Assembly (NCBI GenBank): GCA_903837595.1
Contig: CAILVI010000387.1
Coordinates: forward strand, 21,935-85,934
Origin: an uncultured Thiodictyon sp.
GTDB taxonomy: Bacteria > Pseudomonadota > Gammaproteobacteria > Chromatiales > Chromatiaceae
DNA length: 64,000 bases
Direction of reading: 5' to 3'
Of the stretch, positions 42,808 through 52,204 are shown one piece after another. The notes under the pieces are model-generated. The model did not search any database, was not told where the DNA came from, and saw nothing but the letters and a program-made list of their open reading frames with translations. A program made the position numbers and the translations under genes. Numbering within the stretch: position 1 is the stretch's first letter; each line of letters begins with the position of its first letter.

Positions 42808-44448
42808 ATGACGGGTGTCTTTCACTCCCTGACTGGACGCCTCTTCAAGCGGGTGTTCGGCGGCTATGTCGTCCTGGCCATCGTCGTGACCGGCATTCAG
42901 CTGGCGCTGGAATATCGGTCGATCCAGCAAACCATCGCACACGATCTTGCCTCGCTTGCACAATCCTTCAATGGCGGCGTCACTGGTGCGCTGTGGGAGT
43001 TGGACGGTGCGTTAGTGCAGACCATGGCGCAAGGCATCGCTCAGTCGTCGATTGTCACGGGCGTGCGCGTGGCGTCCGCTGATGGGGAGGTCACCGTGGC
43101 GATCGGCGCAATTCCTCCCCTTATCAGCGCGAACGTGGGCGGCCTGCTGGCCCCTTTTCAGTTCGATGCCAGGCCCTTGATCAAGTCAACGCCGACGGGG
43201 ACGCGCCAGCTCGGGGAACTGACGATCTATGCGGATCGCTCTGTGGCGATTGCCCGCATCAAGTACAGCTTTCTTGTCATCTTAACCAACTCAATCATCA
43301 AGACGGCTGGGCTGTGGGTGATTTTTCATCTGGTCATATCGCGCAGTCTGGCGCGCCCTTTGTCGCAATTGACCCAGTTCGTTTCCCGACTGGAATTCGC
43401 CGCGCAATCGCATGAGCCGATGACGTGGGACTACCCCCATCGCGATGAGTGGTGGAGGTTGCTGCGAGCGATGCGAAAGATGCAGGAGCGGATGTATGCC
43501 GCGCGCGAAGAGTTGGCGCAGATGAATTCCGGGCTCGAAGTGATGGTGAAGGCCCGCACGCAGCAGTTGGCCGAGGCGCTCGACTTCAGCGAGACCATTC
43601 TGCTCAACTCGCCAATACCGATGGGCGTCTACGCCGCTGGTGGTCACTGCGTGCTGGTGAACGAGGCCTATGCCGGATTCGTCGGGGCGACCCGCGAGGC
43701 CCTGCTGGCACAACAGTTTCACACCATCCTCGCCTGGCAGCAAAGCACCCTGCTGGGTGACTGCCTGACGGCCTTGCGGTTGCAGGTGCCGCGGCAAGGC
43801 GAGGTCAATACCCTGACCTCCTTTGGCAAAGAGGTGTCGTTCGAGTATCGTATCTTGCCGACCCAACTCAAAGGTGATGACTATCTCCTGGTGCAATTCT
43901 TCGACCTGACCGCGCGCAAGCGCATGGAGGAGGAACTTCGCCATCTCGCCTTCCATGATTCGCTCACCCGGCTGCCGAACCGCCGGCTGCTGCTGGATCG
44001 ACTCGAGCGGGCATTACGCATCGGTCAACGTCAGTTGAGTCATCTCGCGGTGCTGTTCCTCGATCTCAACAGATTCAAGCAACTCAACGATACGCACGGC
44101 CATGATGTCGGGGATCAACTGCTGGTGGAGGTGGCGCAGCGCCTGCGGCAGGCGGTGCGCGACGGCGATACCGTGGCCCGCCTCGGCGGCGATGAATTCG
44201 TGGTGTTGTTGGAAGGATTGGCGAAGGATCTGGGCCGGGCCACCGTGCAGGCCACCGCGATTGCTGAGCAGATCGAGGCGGCATTGTGCGCCGAGTATCT
44301 GCTCGGCAGCGTGAGGCATCAGGGTTCGGCCAGCATTGGCATCACCCTGTTGCGCGGCCAGGACCTGGACCCGGATCAGGTCCTCAAGGACGCGGATGCC
44401 GCAATGTATAAGGCCAAGCGGCGCGGTCGGGTGGCGGTGGCGCAGTGA
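42808..44448 (+). CDS. Membrane-bound diguanylate cyclase with PAS domain
   Basis: 546 residues from ATG 42808. A first membrane helix (GGYVVLAIVVTGIQLAL), a periplasmic domain of about 130 residues (SFNGGVTGALWELDGALVQTM...VRVASADGEV), a second helix, a HAMP-like linker and a PAS domain (ETILLNSPIPMGVYAAGGH) lead to GGDEF. The active-site loop is intact (RLGGDEFVVL), and RDGD five residues before it is a canonical inhibitory I-site. There is no EAL domain. It should make c-di-GMP with product inhibition, probably gated by the adjacent binding protein. Confidence 0.93.
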   Translation: MTGVFHSLTGRLFKRVFGGYVVLAIVVTGIQLALEYRSIQQTIAHDLASLAQSFNGGVTGALWELDGALVQTMAQGIAQSSIVTGVRVASADGEVTVAIGAIPPLISANVGGLLAPFQFDARPLIKSTPTGTRQLGELTIYADRSVAIARIKYSFLVILTNSIIKTAGLWVIFHLVISRSLARPLSQLTQFVSRLEFAAQSHEPMTWDYPHRDEWWRLLRAMRKMQERMYAAREELAQMNSGLEVMVKARTQQLAEALDFSETILLNSPIPMGVYAAGGHCVLVNEAYAGFVGATREALLAQQFHTILAWQQSTLLGDCLTALRLQVPRQGEVNTLTSFGKEVSFEYRILPTQLKGDDYLLVQFFDLTARKRMEEELRHLAFHDSLTRLPNRRLLLDRLERALRIGQRQLSHLAVLFLDLNRFKQLNDTHGHDVGDQLLVEVAQRLRQAVRDGDTVARLGGDEFVVLLEGLAKDLGRATVQATAIAEQIEAALCAEYLLGSVRHQGSASIGITLLRGQDLDPDQVLKDADAAMYKAKRRGRVAVAQ

Positions 44449-44867
44449 AAAACGGCATTACTGCAACAGCCCAGATCTGGAATGACTGCGGCCGATTTTT
44501 CCTCGGCCCTGACCAGCCGAGCACGGCCGTATCCTCCCTGGCGACCTTCAGGGTCGCTATGTCCCCCAGTGCAGCTTTGGGCAGCGATGCGCTGGGGTCT
44601 CGCCCTGGACATGACCCCGACCTCCAAGCCGCAGCTCGGCCCCATGTTGGCGCCCACCTGGGAGACCTGGGCGCCGCCGAAGAAGACTCGCGCCCGGTCC
44701 TGCGGCACCGACACCGGGCGGTTCAGGGTCAGGGTGCTACCGGGCGGGATCGGCGTCCAGGGACCGCCGGCCGCTTCCTCGACCAGCGTCGGCCGACAGC
44801 CGGCGAGCCCCATGGCCGCGGCCAGGACTGCGGCCACTGCGGATTGATACGAACACCACAGACCCAT
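44376..44867 (-). pseudogene. Lipoprotein gene with degraded 3' end
   Basis: The start is good (RBS GGAGGG) and the signal ends in a lipobox LAGC. The first mature part is protein-like (WTPIPPGSTLTLNRPVSVPQDRARVFFGGAQ, described in parts, ending GPSCGLEVG). After about residue 90 the sequence loses character, and the frame runs 73 nt antisense into the 3' end of the diguanylate cyclase gene. The natural end was therefore lost, and the frame is probably shifted near 44600. Confidence 0.55.
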
Positions 44868-44897
44868 CGGCTTGCCCTCCGTTCAATCTTTCCAGGT

Positions 44898-45065
44898 CTA
44901 CCGCTTCGTCTGGTGCTCAGCGAGCAGCAGCGCGGGTGCGCGGGACGCCATACTGGTCATGGTGTCATCGGCCGGGTTGTTGAGTATCAAGGGGACTCGG
45001 GCGCCGACCACCACCCCGGCCGCGCTGGCGTCCGCCAGGTGGATCAACTGCTTGACCAGCATGTT
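44898..45065 (-). pseudogene. C-terminal remnant of a phosphotransacetylase
   Basis: On the minus strand, a frame ending at TAG 44898-44900 reads NMLVKQLIHLADASAAGVVV then GARVPLILNNPADD and MASRAPALLLAE. Phosphate acetyl/butyryltransferases end in N.LYKQL.HLAGA.AAGIV.GA.VPIILTSRAD, so this is the last 55 residues or so of one. Nothing upstream of 45065 continues it. Confidence 0.6.
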
Positions 45066-45264
45066 GAATGATGGTCGATGGCAGCGTGATTCCCGAGTGG
45101 GGGGGGCGGCGCGTGAAGGCTAGAATAGTAGCCCGAGGCGCAGTAGCCGCTGTCGGCGACCGTGCGGCGAAAAAGACTGGATGCGGTGCGCGATCACCGT
45201 GCTGCGCCTGGCGCCGTGAGGGCGCGCCTTATCCACCCTACAAATCAGCAAAGGCGCTCTACCC

Positions 45265-45762
45265 ATGACCGAATCGCTCGATCCACTGGCGGCCCGTCTT
45301 GGTCAGGCTCTGTTGACTCAGGGCCTGCTCCTCGCCACGGCCGAATCTTGCACCGGCGGCTGGATCGCCAAGGTGGTCACCGACATCGCCGGGAGCAGCG
45401 CTTGGTTCGACCGCGGGTTCGTGACCTACAGCAACGCTGCCAAGACCGACATGCTGGGGGTGCGCTCCGCGACCTTGGCGGCCCACGGGGCGGTGAGCGA
45501 AGCGGTGGTCCTGGAGATGGCGGCGGGTACCTTGGCGCACAGTGAGGCGCAGGTGGCGGTGGTCGTGAGCGGCATCGCCGGACCCGACGGGGGCAGCGAG
45601 GACAAGCCCGTGGGCACGGTCTGGTTCGCCTGGTCGGTCCCGGGTGCACCGCCTTGGGCGCGGTGCCTGCAATTTGTCGGCGACCGGCGTGAGGTGCGAC
45701 ACCAGGCGGTACGCCTCGCCATTGAAGTGCTGCTGGAGCGGCTGGCGGGGCACGGTGGCTGA
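45265..45762 (+). CDS. pncC: Nicotinamide-nucleotide amidase (CinA C-terminal family)
   Basis: 165 residues. The PncC/CinA-C signature is complete: LLATAESCTGGWIAK (26-31 ESCTGG), FDRGFVTYSNAAKTDMLGV, GAVSEAVVLEMA and VSGIAGPDGGSEDKPVGTVWFAW. It deamidates NMN to nicotinate mononucleotide in pyridine nucleotide recycling. The stop overlaps the thpR start. Confidence 0.95.
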   Translation: MTESLDPLAARLGQALLTQGLLLATAESCTGGWIAKVVTDIAGSSAWFDRGFVTYSNAAKTDMLGVRSATLAAHGAVSEAVVLEMAAGTLAHSEAQVAVVVSGIAGPDGGSEDKPVGTVWFAWSVPGAPPWARCLQFVGDRREVRHQAVRLAIEVLLERLAGHGG

Positions 45763-46276
45763 GCGCTGGTTTTTCGGGTTGTGGCCGGACCCGGCGACGG
45801 CCAAGGTCCTGGCCGCGCGGGCCCGACCACTGATCCCGCCCGGCGCCCGCGCGGCCCATCCGCTTGATCTGCACCTGACCTTGCGCTTTCTGGGTGAGTT
45901 GAACCCCGACGCATTGCGGGCGGCGCAGCTGGTGGGGGACACGGTGCAGGCCGAGTCCTTCTGTCTGCATTTCGATCAGGCCGGTTGTTTTGCGCGTGCC
46001 GCGGTCCTGTGGTGCGGGCCGACCCAGACCCCTACCGCCTTGTTGGAACTGGTGACCCGGCTGGAGCGGGGGCTCGCCGCCCAGGGGTTCGTGCCTGAGA
46101 CTAGGCCCTACCGCCCGCATCTGACCCTGGCGCGCAAGTTCCGCGGGGCTACGCTGGGTGAGTGGGGTCCCGCTGTAGACTGGGCGGCGCGGGAGCTGGT
46201 GCTTGCACGCGGGTGCGCCGGGCAGGTGCCGCGCTATGTCGCGGCGTACCGCTGGGCGCTTGGGACCGGCGGCTGA
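45755..46276 (+). CDS. thpR: RNA 2',3'-cyclic phosphodiesterase
   Basis: 173 residues from a GTG at 45755, overlapping pncC by 8 nt. The 2H phosphoesterase motifs are HLTL at 40-43 and HLTL at 122-125, with the FFGLWPD opening typical of ThpR/LigT. It opens 2',3'-cyclic phosphates on RNA ends. The pncC-thpR pairing is seen in other proteobacteria. Confidence 0.93.
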   Translation: MAERWFFGLWPDPATAKVLAARARPLIPPGARAAHPLDLHLTLRFLGELNPDALRAAQLVGDTVQAESFCLHFDQAGCFARAAVLWCGPTQTPTALLELVTRLERGLAAQGFVPETRPYRPHLTLARKFRGATLGEWGPAVDWAARELVLARGCAGQVPRYVAAYRWALGTGG

Positions 46277-47154
46277 GCCTGCGCCGGCCGGGCCGGGCGG
46301 CCCCACGGGCATCGTGTGCGGCGGGTGTGCGGCTACCAGCGCCGCCGGGACGATGGTGCCCAGGTTCGCGGCGTGCGCACAGATCCCATTCGGCTGATCG
46401 AAAACGACCCAATCGATTACCTGGCGGCGGGCGAGAGGGCCTGCCGGATCAGCCGGACTACGAGGTGCAATCCAGGTCAGTGGTGGCCGGGGCGTTGCGT
46501 GTCCAGGACGAGGTCATCCGCCATTACCGCTTCGCTGCCCTGGGTTGCAGCAGTCGCCCCCGCACTCGGGAAAGACCTCCGGGGACGCGGCGAGGTCCCG
46601 GGCGGCGTCGCCGGTGGCCAGCGGGGCATCTCGGCGAATACCTTGCGGTGTGCCGCGCGCAATCCGGAGCAGCAATCCGTGCTCCCCCATTGGCAGCCGG
46701 TACTTGCGGTCTCCGCCAAGACTCCCATGAGGGCCGCCTTTTGCACCTCGTCCAGGGGTTGGGGCTGCGCCCAGCATTGTACGGACGGCCGCCTGAACGG
46801 CGGACCCGGCGGCCCCAAGCAAGGCATAGGCGGCGGCTGTCAGGGGCGGGATCTTCATCGTGGGATCGCTCGCATGGGAAGAATCAATGGATGTCCGGGC
46901 GAGGCACGCACTGGTGCTATCGCGGCGCTGCGCCAAGGAGCCCTTAGGGCGCAAGGCCGAAGGCGGTTGCGCTGGGTCGATGCCCTCGCAATGGCGGATC
47001 GCCCCGAGGCCCTTGACTGCTGGTGGTAGCCGATCCTCTCCCAAACCCCAGTCGCGGCATGCCATCGCGAGGGCGCGGTGCTGTACTCTTCGCCCTCTGC
47101 TACGTGCCTCGCCGGCTCGCAGCCGGCACCATCCAGCCCCCACCGGAGATGACC
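46277..47154. other. Gene-free eroded stretch before frmA
   Basis: 878 bp. Several open frames exist but none is convincing. On the minus strand a signal-peptide-like start at 46859 (MKIPPLTAAAYALLGAAGSA) seems to continue in another frame as PLDEVQKAALMGVLAET, which suggests a frameshifted relic of a small exported protein. On the plus strand nothing was recognised. The last 100 bp should hold the frmA promoter; no clear -10 was found. Confidence 0.4.
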
Positions 47155-48264
47155 ATGAAAGCCAGAGCCGCCGTTGCCTGGGAGCCCGCGCGCCCCCTGT
47201 CCATCGAGGAGATCGACGTCGAGGGTCCCAAGGCGGGCGAGGTCCTGCTCAAGGTCGTCGCCTCCGGGGTCTGCCATACCGACGCCTTCACCCTGTCCGG
47301 GGCCGACCCGGAGGGCGCCTTTCCGTGCGTGCTGGGCCACGAGGGTGGCTGCGAGGTGCTGGAGTGCGGACCCGGGGTGACGGGCCTCAAGCCCGGCGAC
47401 CATGTGATCCCGCTCTATATCCCGGAGTGCGGCGAGTGCGCCTATTGCCACTCCACCAAGACCAACCTGTGCCAGTCGATCGCCGCCACCGTCTGGACCG
47501 GCTACATGCCGGACGGGACCCGGCGCTTTTCCCAAAACGGCAAGCCGATCTTCCATTACATGGGCTGCTCGACCTTCTCCGAATACACGGTGGTGCCCGA
47601 GATCGCGCTGGCCAAGATCAACCCGGCGGCGCCGCTGGACAAGGTCTGCCTGCTCGGCTGCGGCATCACCACCGGCATCGGCGCGGTGTTGAACACCGCC
47701 AAGGTCGAGGCCGGCGCGACGGTGGCCGTGTTCGGCCTGGGCGGCATCGGCCTGTCGGTTGTGCAAGGCGCGGTGATGGCCAAGGCCGGGCGGATCATCG
47801 TCATTGATGTCAATCCCGCCAAGTTCGAGATGGCCCGCCTACTCGGTGCGACCGATACACTCAATCCGAGGGAGCTCACCGGCAGCGTCACGGAGGCCAT
47901 TGTGGAGATGACCAACGGCGGCGTGGACTATTCGTTTGAGTGCATCGGCAACGTGGACGTGATGCGCGAGGCCCTGGAGTGTTGCCACATGGGCTGGGGG
48001 GTGTCGACCATCATCGGCGTGGCCGGCGCTGGGCAGGAGATCCGCACCCGGCCATTCCAGTTGGTCACCGGCCGCACCTGGAAGGGCACCGCCTTCGGCG
48101 GCGTGAAGGGCCGCAGCCAACTGCCGGGCTATGTCGATCGCTACCTGGCCGGCGAGATCGAGGTGGACCGCATGGTGACCCACACCATGCCGCTGGAGGA
48201 CATCAACCGCGCCTTCGATCTGATGCACAGCGGCGAGAGCATCCGCTCCGTCATCCTGTTTTGA
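47155..48264 (+). CDS. frmA: S-(hydroxymethyl)glutathione dehydrogenase, class III ADH
   Basis: 369 residues, the standard length. ATG 47155 is chosen over 47149 because GGAG then has a 7-nt spacing. The catalytic zinc ligands are Cys40, the GHE histidine (His62) and Cys169; structural zinc is held by Cys92, 95, 98 and 106. The Rossmann motif is [13 protein letters not shown]. It oxidises the formaldehyde-glutathione adduct to S-formylglutathione using NAD. It is followed 11 bp later by fghA. Confidence 0.97.
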   Translation: MKARAAVAWEPARPLSIEEIDVEGPKAGEVLLKVVASGVCHTDAFTLSGADPEGAFPCVLGHEGGCEVLECGPGVTGLKPGDHVIPLYIPECGECAYCHSTKTNLCQSIAATVWTGYMPDGTRRFSQNGKPIFHYMGCSTFSEYTVVPEIALAKINPAAPLDKVCLLGCGITTGIGAVLNTAKVEAGATVAVFGLGGIGLSVVQGAVMAKAGRIIVIDVNPAKFEMARLLGATDTLNPRELTGSVTEAIVEMTNGGVDYSFECIGNVDVMREALECCHMGWGVSTIIGVAGAGQEIRTRPFQLVTGRTWKGTAFGGVKGRSQLPGYVDRYLAGEIEVDRMVTHTMPLEDINRAFDLMHSGESIRSVILF

Positions 48265-48275
48265 GCACGCGCCCA

Positions 48276-49112
48276 ATGCAACAGATCGAACAGATCCGCG
48301 AATTCGGCGGCTGGCTCAACCGCTATACCCACGACTCAGAGCGTTGCCGGTGCCCGATGACCTTTTCGGTCTATCTGCCGCCGCAGGCGGAGGCTGGCCC
48401 TGTACCCGCCGTGTATTTCCTCTCCGGCCTGACCTGCACCGACGACAACGTGCGCGTCAAGGCTGGCGCCCAGCGCTATGCGGCCGAGTTGGGTCTCGCG
48501 CTGGTGATGCCGGACACGAGCCCCAGGGGGTTGGACGTGGCCGACGCGCCGGAGCGTTACGACCTGGGTCAGGGCGCCGGTTTCTACGTGAACGCCACCC
48601 AGGCGCCCTGGGCCGCGCACTATCGGATGTTCGACTATGTGAACCTGGAACTGCCGGCCCTGTTGGAGCGCGAATTGCCGCTGATTCCGGGGCGCCGCTC
48701 CATCATGGGTCATTCCATGGGCGGCCACGGCGCCTTGATCAGCGCGCTCAAGCTCCCGGGCGTCTACCACTCGGTATCGGCCTTTGCGCCGGTCTGCCAC
48801 CCGGTCGATTGCGGCTGGGGTCGGGGCTGTTTCAGTGCCTATCTGGGCGATGACGAGGCGCTATGGCGCGCCTGGGATGCGACCGAATTGATCCGTGCGG
48901 GTGCCGAACCGATCTCCTTGCTGATCGACCAGGGGACCGGCGATGAGTTCCTCGCCGCCGGCCAGCTCAAACCCGAGGCCCTGGCGCGTGCCTGCTCGGC
49001 CCGGGGCTTTCCACTGACCCTGCGGATGCAGCCCGACTACGACGACAGCTATCACTTCATCGCGACCTTCATCGGCGAGCATCTGGCTTACCATGCGCGG
49101 GCATTGGCGTGA
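48276..49112 (+). CDS. fghA: S-formylglutathione hydrolase
   Basis: 278 residues. Esterase-D fold with nucleophile Ser147 in GHSMGGHG, plus the family segments YFLSGLTCTDDN, PDTSPRGLDV and PDYDDSYHFI, the last carrying the catalytic His. It hydrolyses S-formylglutathione to formate and glutathione, completing formaldehyde detoxification with FrmA. A PurT that uses formate is also encoded in the window. Confidence 0.96.
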   Translation: MQQIEQIREFGGWLNRYTHDSERCRCPMTFSVYLPPQAEAGPVPAVYFLSGLTCTDDNVRVKAGAQRYAAELGLALVMPDTSPRGLDVADAPERYDLGQGAGFYVNATQAPWAAHYRMFDYVNLELPALLERELPLIPGRRSIMGHSMGGHGALISALKLPGVYHSVSAFAPVCHPVDCGWGRGCFSAYLGDDEALWRAWDATELIRAGAEPISLLIDQGTGDEFLAAGQLKPEALARACSARGFPLTLRMQPDYDDSYHFIATFIGEHLAYHARALA

Positions 49113-49613
49113 GATTGCTGGTATCTGGCTGCGGGCCTTGGTCGTCGTTCCGGCCATTGGAGGTCGAGGCTTTAGCCGGCCCGGTGCACAGGCACCACGG
49201 ACTTCTCTTTGATATGTCAGGGGCTGCCACCGGCTAACGGCCATGGTGCCCGCGCCACCCCGCAAGATGAAAGTTGCGGGCGCCTTGGCCGTTCCCCCCA
49301 CCCCGCCCTCCCCCAATAGGGGAGGGAGAATTGGAGCGCGCTCCCGGCGCGACTTTCACGGTAACGGCCATGAAGGGGGTTCCCGACACCCCGGAACATG
49401 AAAGATACTGCACGGGAGACGACGGAGAAAGGTCGATCAAGCTTTTGGCGATTTGATCCCGATCGGTAACGTGACCAGCCAGCACTGCTTCGTACCCCGG
49501 AATGGCTCGTTGTAGACCGCACGGTAAACCGACCCAGGCGCCCTGCGCCTGAGGTGAACTCAGTGTTGGCATTCGTCGTCTCCTGTGTCAACCATTACAC
49601 CCAGGGGGCCATC
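49113..49613. other. Gene-free stretch containing repeats and IS110 5' end
   Basis: 501 bp. After the dispersed element come hairpins CCCGCAA/TTGCGGG (about 49257-49279) and CCCTCCCC/GGGGAGGG (49306-49313 and 49319-49326). From roughly 49380 to the transposase ATG the sequence is unrelated to host genes and is probably the non-coding left end of the IS110 element. Confidence 0.5.
49151..49180 (-). repeat. Dispersed AAGCCTCGACC element, copy 3
   Basis: Reverse complement reads GCCGGCTAAAGCCTCGACC followed by TCCAATGGCC. Other copies are at about 14605-14629, 15561-15586 and 50904-50929. This copy and the one at 50904 flank the IS110 element. Confidence 0.7.
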
Positions 49614-50830
49614 ATGGACCTGTCACCGATTTTCCGTTGCGCCGCCGCGCTGGATGTCCACCAAGCCAAGATCACCGTGTGTGCTATCTGAGGATGCGAC
49701 CGGCCAGGTGGTGGCCGAGCTGCGGGAATTTGGTGGTTTCAAGCGTGACCGTCGCGCGATGGCGCAGTGGGTGGCCTCCTTCAAGCCGGACGTGGTGGTG
49801 ATGGAAAGCACGGGAATTTACTGGAAGAGTCCGTATGCCGCACTGGAGCAGGTGGGGATTCGCGCACTGGTGGTGAACGCCCGGCACGTCAAGCAGGTCC
49901 CAGGACGTAAGACGGACCTGGCCGATGCCCAATGGCTGGCGATTCTCGCTCGCAGCGGATGGCTGCACGGTGGCTTTGTGCCTCCGGCCAACTTACGTGA
50001 ACTGCGCCTGATCGCCCGCCAGATGCAGACGCTCACCGGCATCCTCGCAGGGGAGAAGAACCGTCTGCACAAAGTGTTGACGGATGGCGGTATCCGCTTG
50101 AGTGTGGTCGTCAGCGATCTGCATGGGAAAGCGGCGTGGGCCATGATCACGGCGCTGGTGGCGGGCGACACCCCGTCACAGGTCTTGCACCATGCCAGCC
50201 AGCGTCTGAAGGCGACGGAGCAAGAATTGCTCGATGCCTTGGACGGGGATCTCAGCGAGTCCCATCGCTTCGTCCTCGCCCAAGTGATGGATCACGTGGA
50301 TGATTTGGAACGGCGCATTGCCTGCTTTCGTGCCAAACTGTTGGCCGGGCTGGCGCCACAACAGGGGTTGTTGAACGCCTTACAGACCATCCCCGGACTG
50401 GATGAATTGGGGGCGGCCCTGCTGCTGGTGGAAATCGGCGATGACATGCAGGCGTTTGGGACGGCGGAGAGGCTGGCCTCGTGGGCGGGGGTCTGTCCGG
50501 CCAATCATGAGTCGGCGGGCAAGCGCCAGAATGGCAAACAGCGCAAAGGCAATCCCTACGTGCGCCGGCTGTTATGCGAAGCGGCCCAGGCCGCCAGCCG
50601 GACCCGTTGCGGCCTCGCGGAGAAGTTCAAGGCGCTGCTCGTGCGTCGCGGACGCAAACGCGCGATATTCGCGCTGGCTCACAAGTTGTCAAAGTTGGTC
50701 TTCATTATCATCCCCCGTGGCGATTATTACCGGGATGCCACGGTCGATTATGAAGCCATGAGCGTGGCCCGTAACGCCCCACGCTGGATCAAGATGCTCA
50801 CGAAGCACGGCTACCTCGCCGCCTGAACAG
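49380..50830 (+). mobile_element. IS110-family insertion sequence (ends approximate)
   Basis: Defined by its DEDD transposase. IS110-family elements usually lack terminal inverted repeats and target duplications, so the boundaries cannot be read directly; the left end is estimated from the change in sequence character after the CCCTCCCC hairpin region, and the right end from the transposase stop. Dispersed palindromic elements lie on both sides (49151 and 50904), consistent with the habit of this family of inserting into REP-like targets. Confidence 0.6.
49614..50826 (+). pseudogene. IS110 transposase with N-terminal frameshift
   Basis: The natural start is ATG 49614 (RBS GGGGG), giving MDLSPIFRCAAALDVHQAKITV and then a stop. 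The remainder (VLSEDATGQVVAELREFGGF...) is in another frame. The break lies in the run GTGTGTG at about 49677-49683, where one extra GT would restore the frame. The DEDD catalytic residues are split: the first Asp (LDVHQAK) is in the short frame, while Glu (VMESTGIYW) and two Asp (KTDLADAQWL) are downstream. The C-terminal Tnp20-type domain is intact (TIPGLDELGAALLL, PANHESAGKRQNG). Total length about 404 residues. It is inactive unless the frame is restored by slippage or the indel is a sequencing error. Confidence 0.85.
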
Positions 50831-50903
50831 CCGGCCAGGGCCGCAGTTTTTTCCGGGCCGTCCAAGGGCCAGGGCGGAGCTTCGTCCGCAGCGCCCCAAT
50901 CTT

Positions 50904-50929
50904 TCACGGTAAGCCTCGACCTCCGGTGG
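50904..50929 (+). repeat. Dispersed AAGCCTCGACC element, copy 4
   Basis: Reads TTCACGGTAAGCCTCGACC then TCCGGTGG. See copies at 14605, 15561 and 49151. It lies 78 bp after the IS110 transposase stop. Confidence 0.65.
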
Positions 50930-51106
50930 CATGCGGACCGCCACTGGCCGAAACGATAATCAAGGCCTGGCTGCGCACCAAAACACCCGTAGTGACTAAA
51001 ACACCATCGCTTCCGCTGGCGGCCTTGGGCGGTCGTCGCTACGCGGCGCGCCGGTCACCTGATAGTATAGGGTTGCGCGAACCCGAATCGTCAACGGAGC
51101 TGCCCG

Positions 51107-52204
51107 ATGTCCGCATTATTCAACCCCTTCACCCTCAAGGGCGTGACCTTACGCAACCGCATCGCCATTCCGCCGATGTGTCAGTATATGGCGGTCGACG
51201 GGCTGATCAACGAGTGGCACCGTGTTCATCTGGCGGGGCTCGCGCGCGGTGGCGCCGGGCTGGTCATCACTGAGGCCACGGCGGTGTCTCCGGAAGGCCG
51301 GATCACCCCGGGCTGCGCCGGGATCTGGAGCGACGCGCTGGCGCAGGCCTTCGCCCCGGTGGTCGCGTCGATCAAGGCAGCGGGTGCGGTGCCGGGTATC
51401 CAGATCGCCCATGCCGGGCGCAAGGCGAGCGCCAATCGGCCATGGGAAGGTGACGACCATATCGCCGCCGAGGACCCGCGCGGCTGGCCGACCATTGCCC
51501 CCTCGGCGATCGCCTTCGGCGCCAATCTGCCCAAGGTGCCGCAGGCGATGACGCTCGGGGATATCGCACGGGTACGCCAGGACTTCGTTGCGGCTGCCGC
51601 CCGTGCGCGGGAGGTCGGCTTCGAATGGCTGGAGCTGCACTTTGCCCATGGCTATCTCGGTCAGAGCTTTTTCTCGCCGCATTCCAATCATCGTGCGGAT
51701 GCGTATGGCGGGAGCCTCGAGAATCGCAGTCGCTTCCTGCTGGAGACGCTGGCGGCGGTGCGTCAGGTGTGGCCCGGGCACCTGCCACTGACGGCCCGCT
51801 TTGGTGTCATCGAGTATGACGGACGCGATGATGAGACACTCGCCGAGTCCATCGAACTGGCGCGCAATTTCAAACGTGAAGGGCTGGACATGCTGAGCGT
51901 CAGCGTCGGCTTCTCCACCCCGGCGGCTACTATCCCCTGGGCGCCCGCATTCCTGGCGCCGATTGCGGAGCGCGTGCGTCGCCAGGCGGACCTTCCGGTG
52001 GCGTCGGCCTGGGGCATCGATACGCCGGAACTTGCCGAGCGCGTGGTCACGGATGGCCAACTCGATCTGGTGATGGTGGGTCGTGCGCACCTGGCCAATC
52101 CTCATTGGTCCTACTATGCTGCCCGTCAGCTCGGGATCGAACGTCCGGCCTGGGTACTGCCGGCGCCTTACGCCCATTGGCTGGAGCGCTACACGGTCAA
52201 CTGA
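51107..52204 (+). CDS. Old-yellow-enzyme family NADH:flavin oxidoreductase
   Basis: 365 residues. TIM-barrel FMN enzyme of the YqjM-like (thermophilic) OYE class: PPMCQYMA with Cys25 as the class-defining residue, IQIAHAGRKAS, the FMN/substrate pair HFAHGYLGQSFFSPHSN, ENRSRFLLE, and the second FMN region DLVMVGRAHLANP. It reduces activated C=C bonds of enones or related electrophiles with NAD(P)H. The closeness to frmA-fghA may reflect shared electrophile stress, but an IS element lies between. A TAGTAT at about 51064 may be the -10. Confidence 0.93.
   Translation: MSALFNPFTLKGVTLRNRIAIPPMCQYMAVDGLINEWHRVHLAGLARGGAGLVITEATAVSPEGRITPGCAGIWSDALAQAFAPVVASIKAAGAVPGIQIAHAGRKASANRPWEGDDHIAAEDPRGWPTIAPSAIAFGANLPKVPQAMTLGDIARVRQDFVAAAARAREVGFEWLELHFAHGYLGQSFFSPHSNHRADAYGGSLENRSRFLLETLAAVRQVWPGHLPLTARFGVIEYDGRDDETLAESIELARNFKREGLDMLSVSVGFSTPAATIPWAPAFLAPIAERVRRQADLPVASAWGIDTPELAERVVTDGQLDLVMVGRAHLANPHWSYYAARQLGIERPAWVLPAPYAHWLERYTVN

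Noticed and set aside
46316-47029. 237-codon plus-strand frame in the gap before frmA
   Set aside because: No RBS, no family sequence, and composition like other shadow frames (Arg/Gly/Cys-rich).
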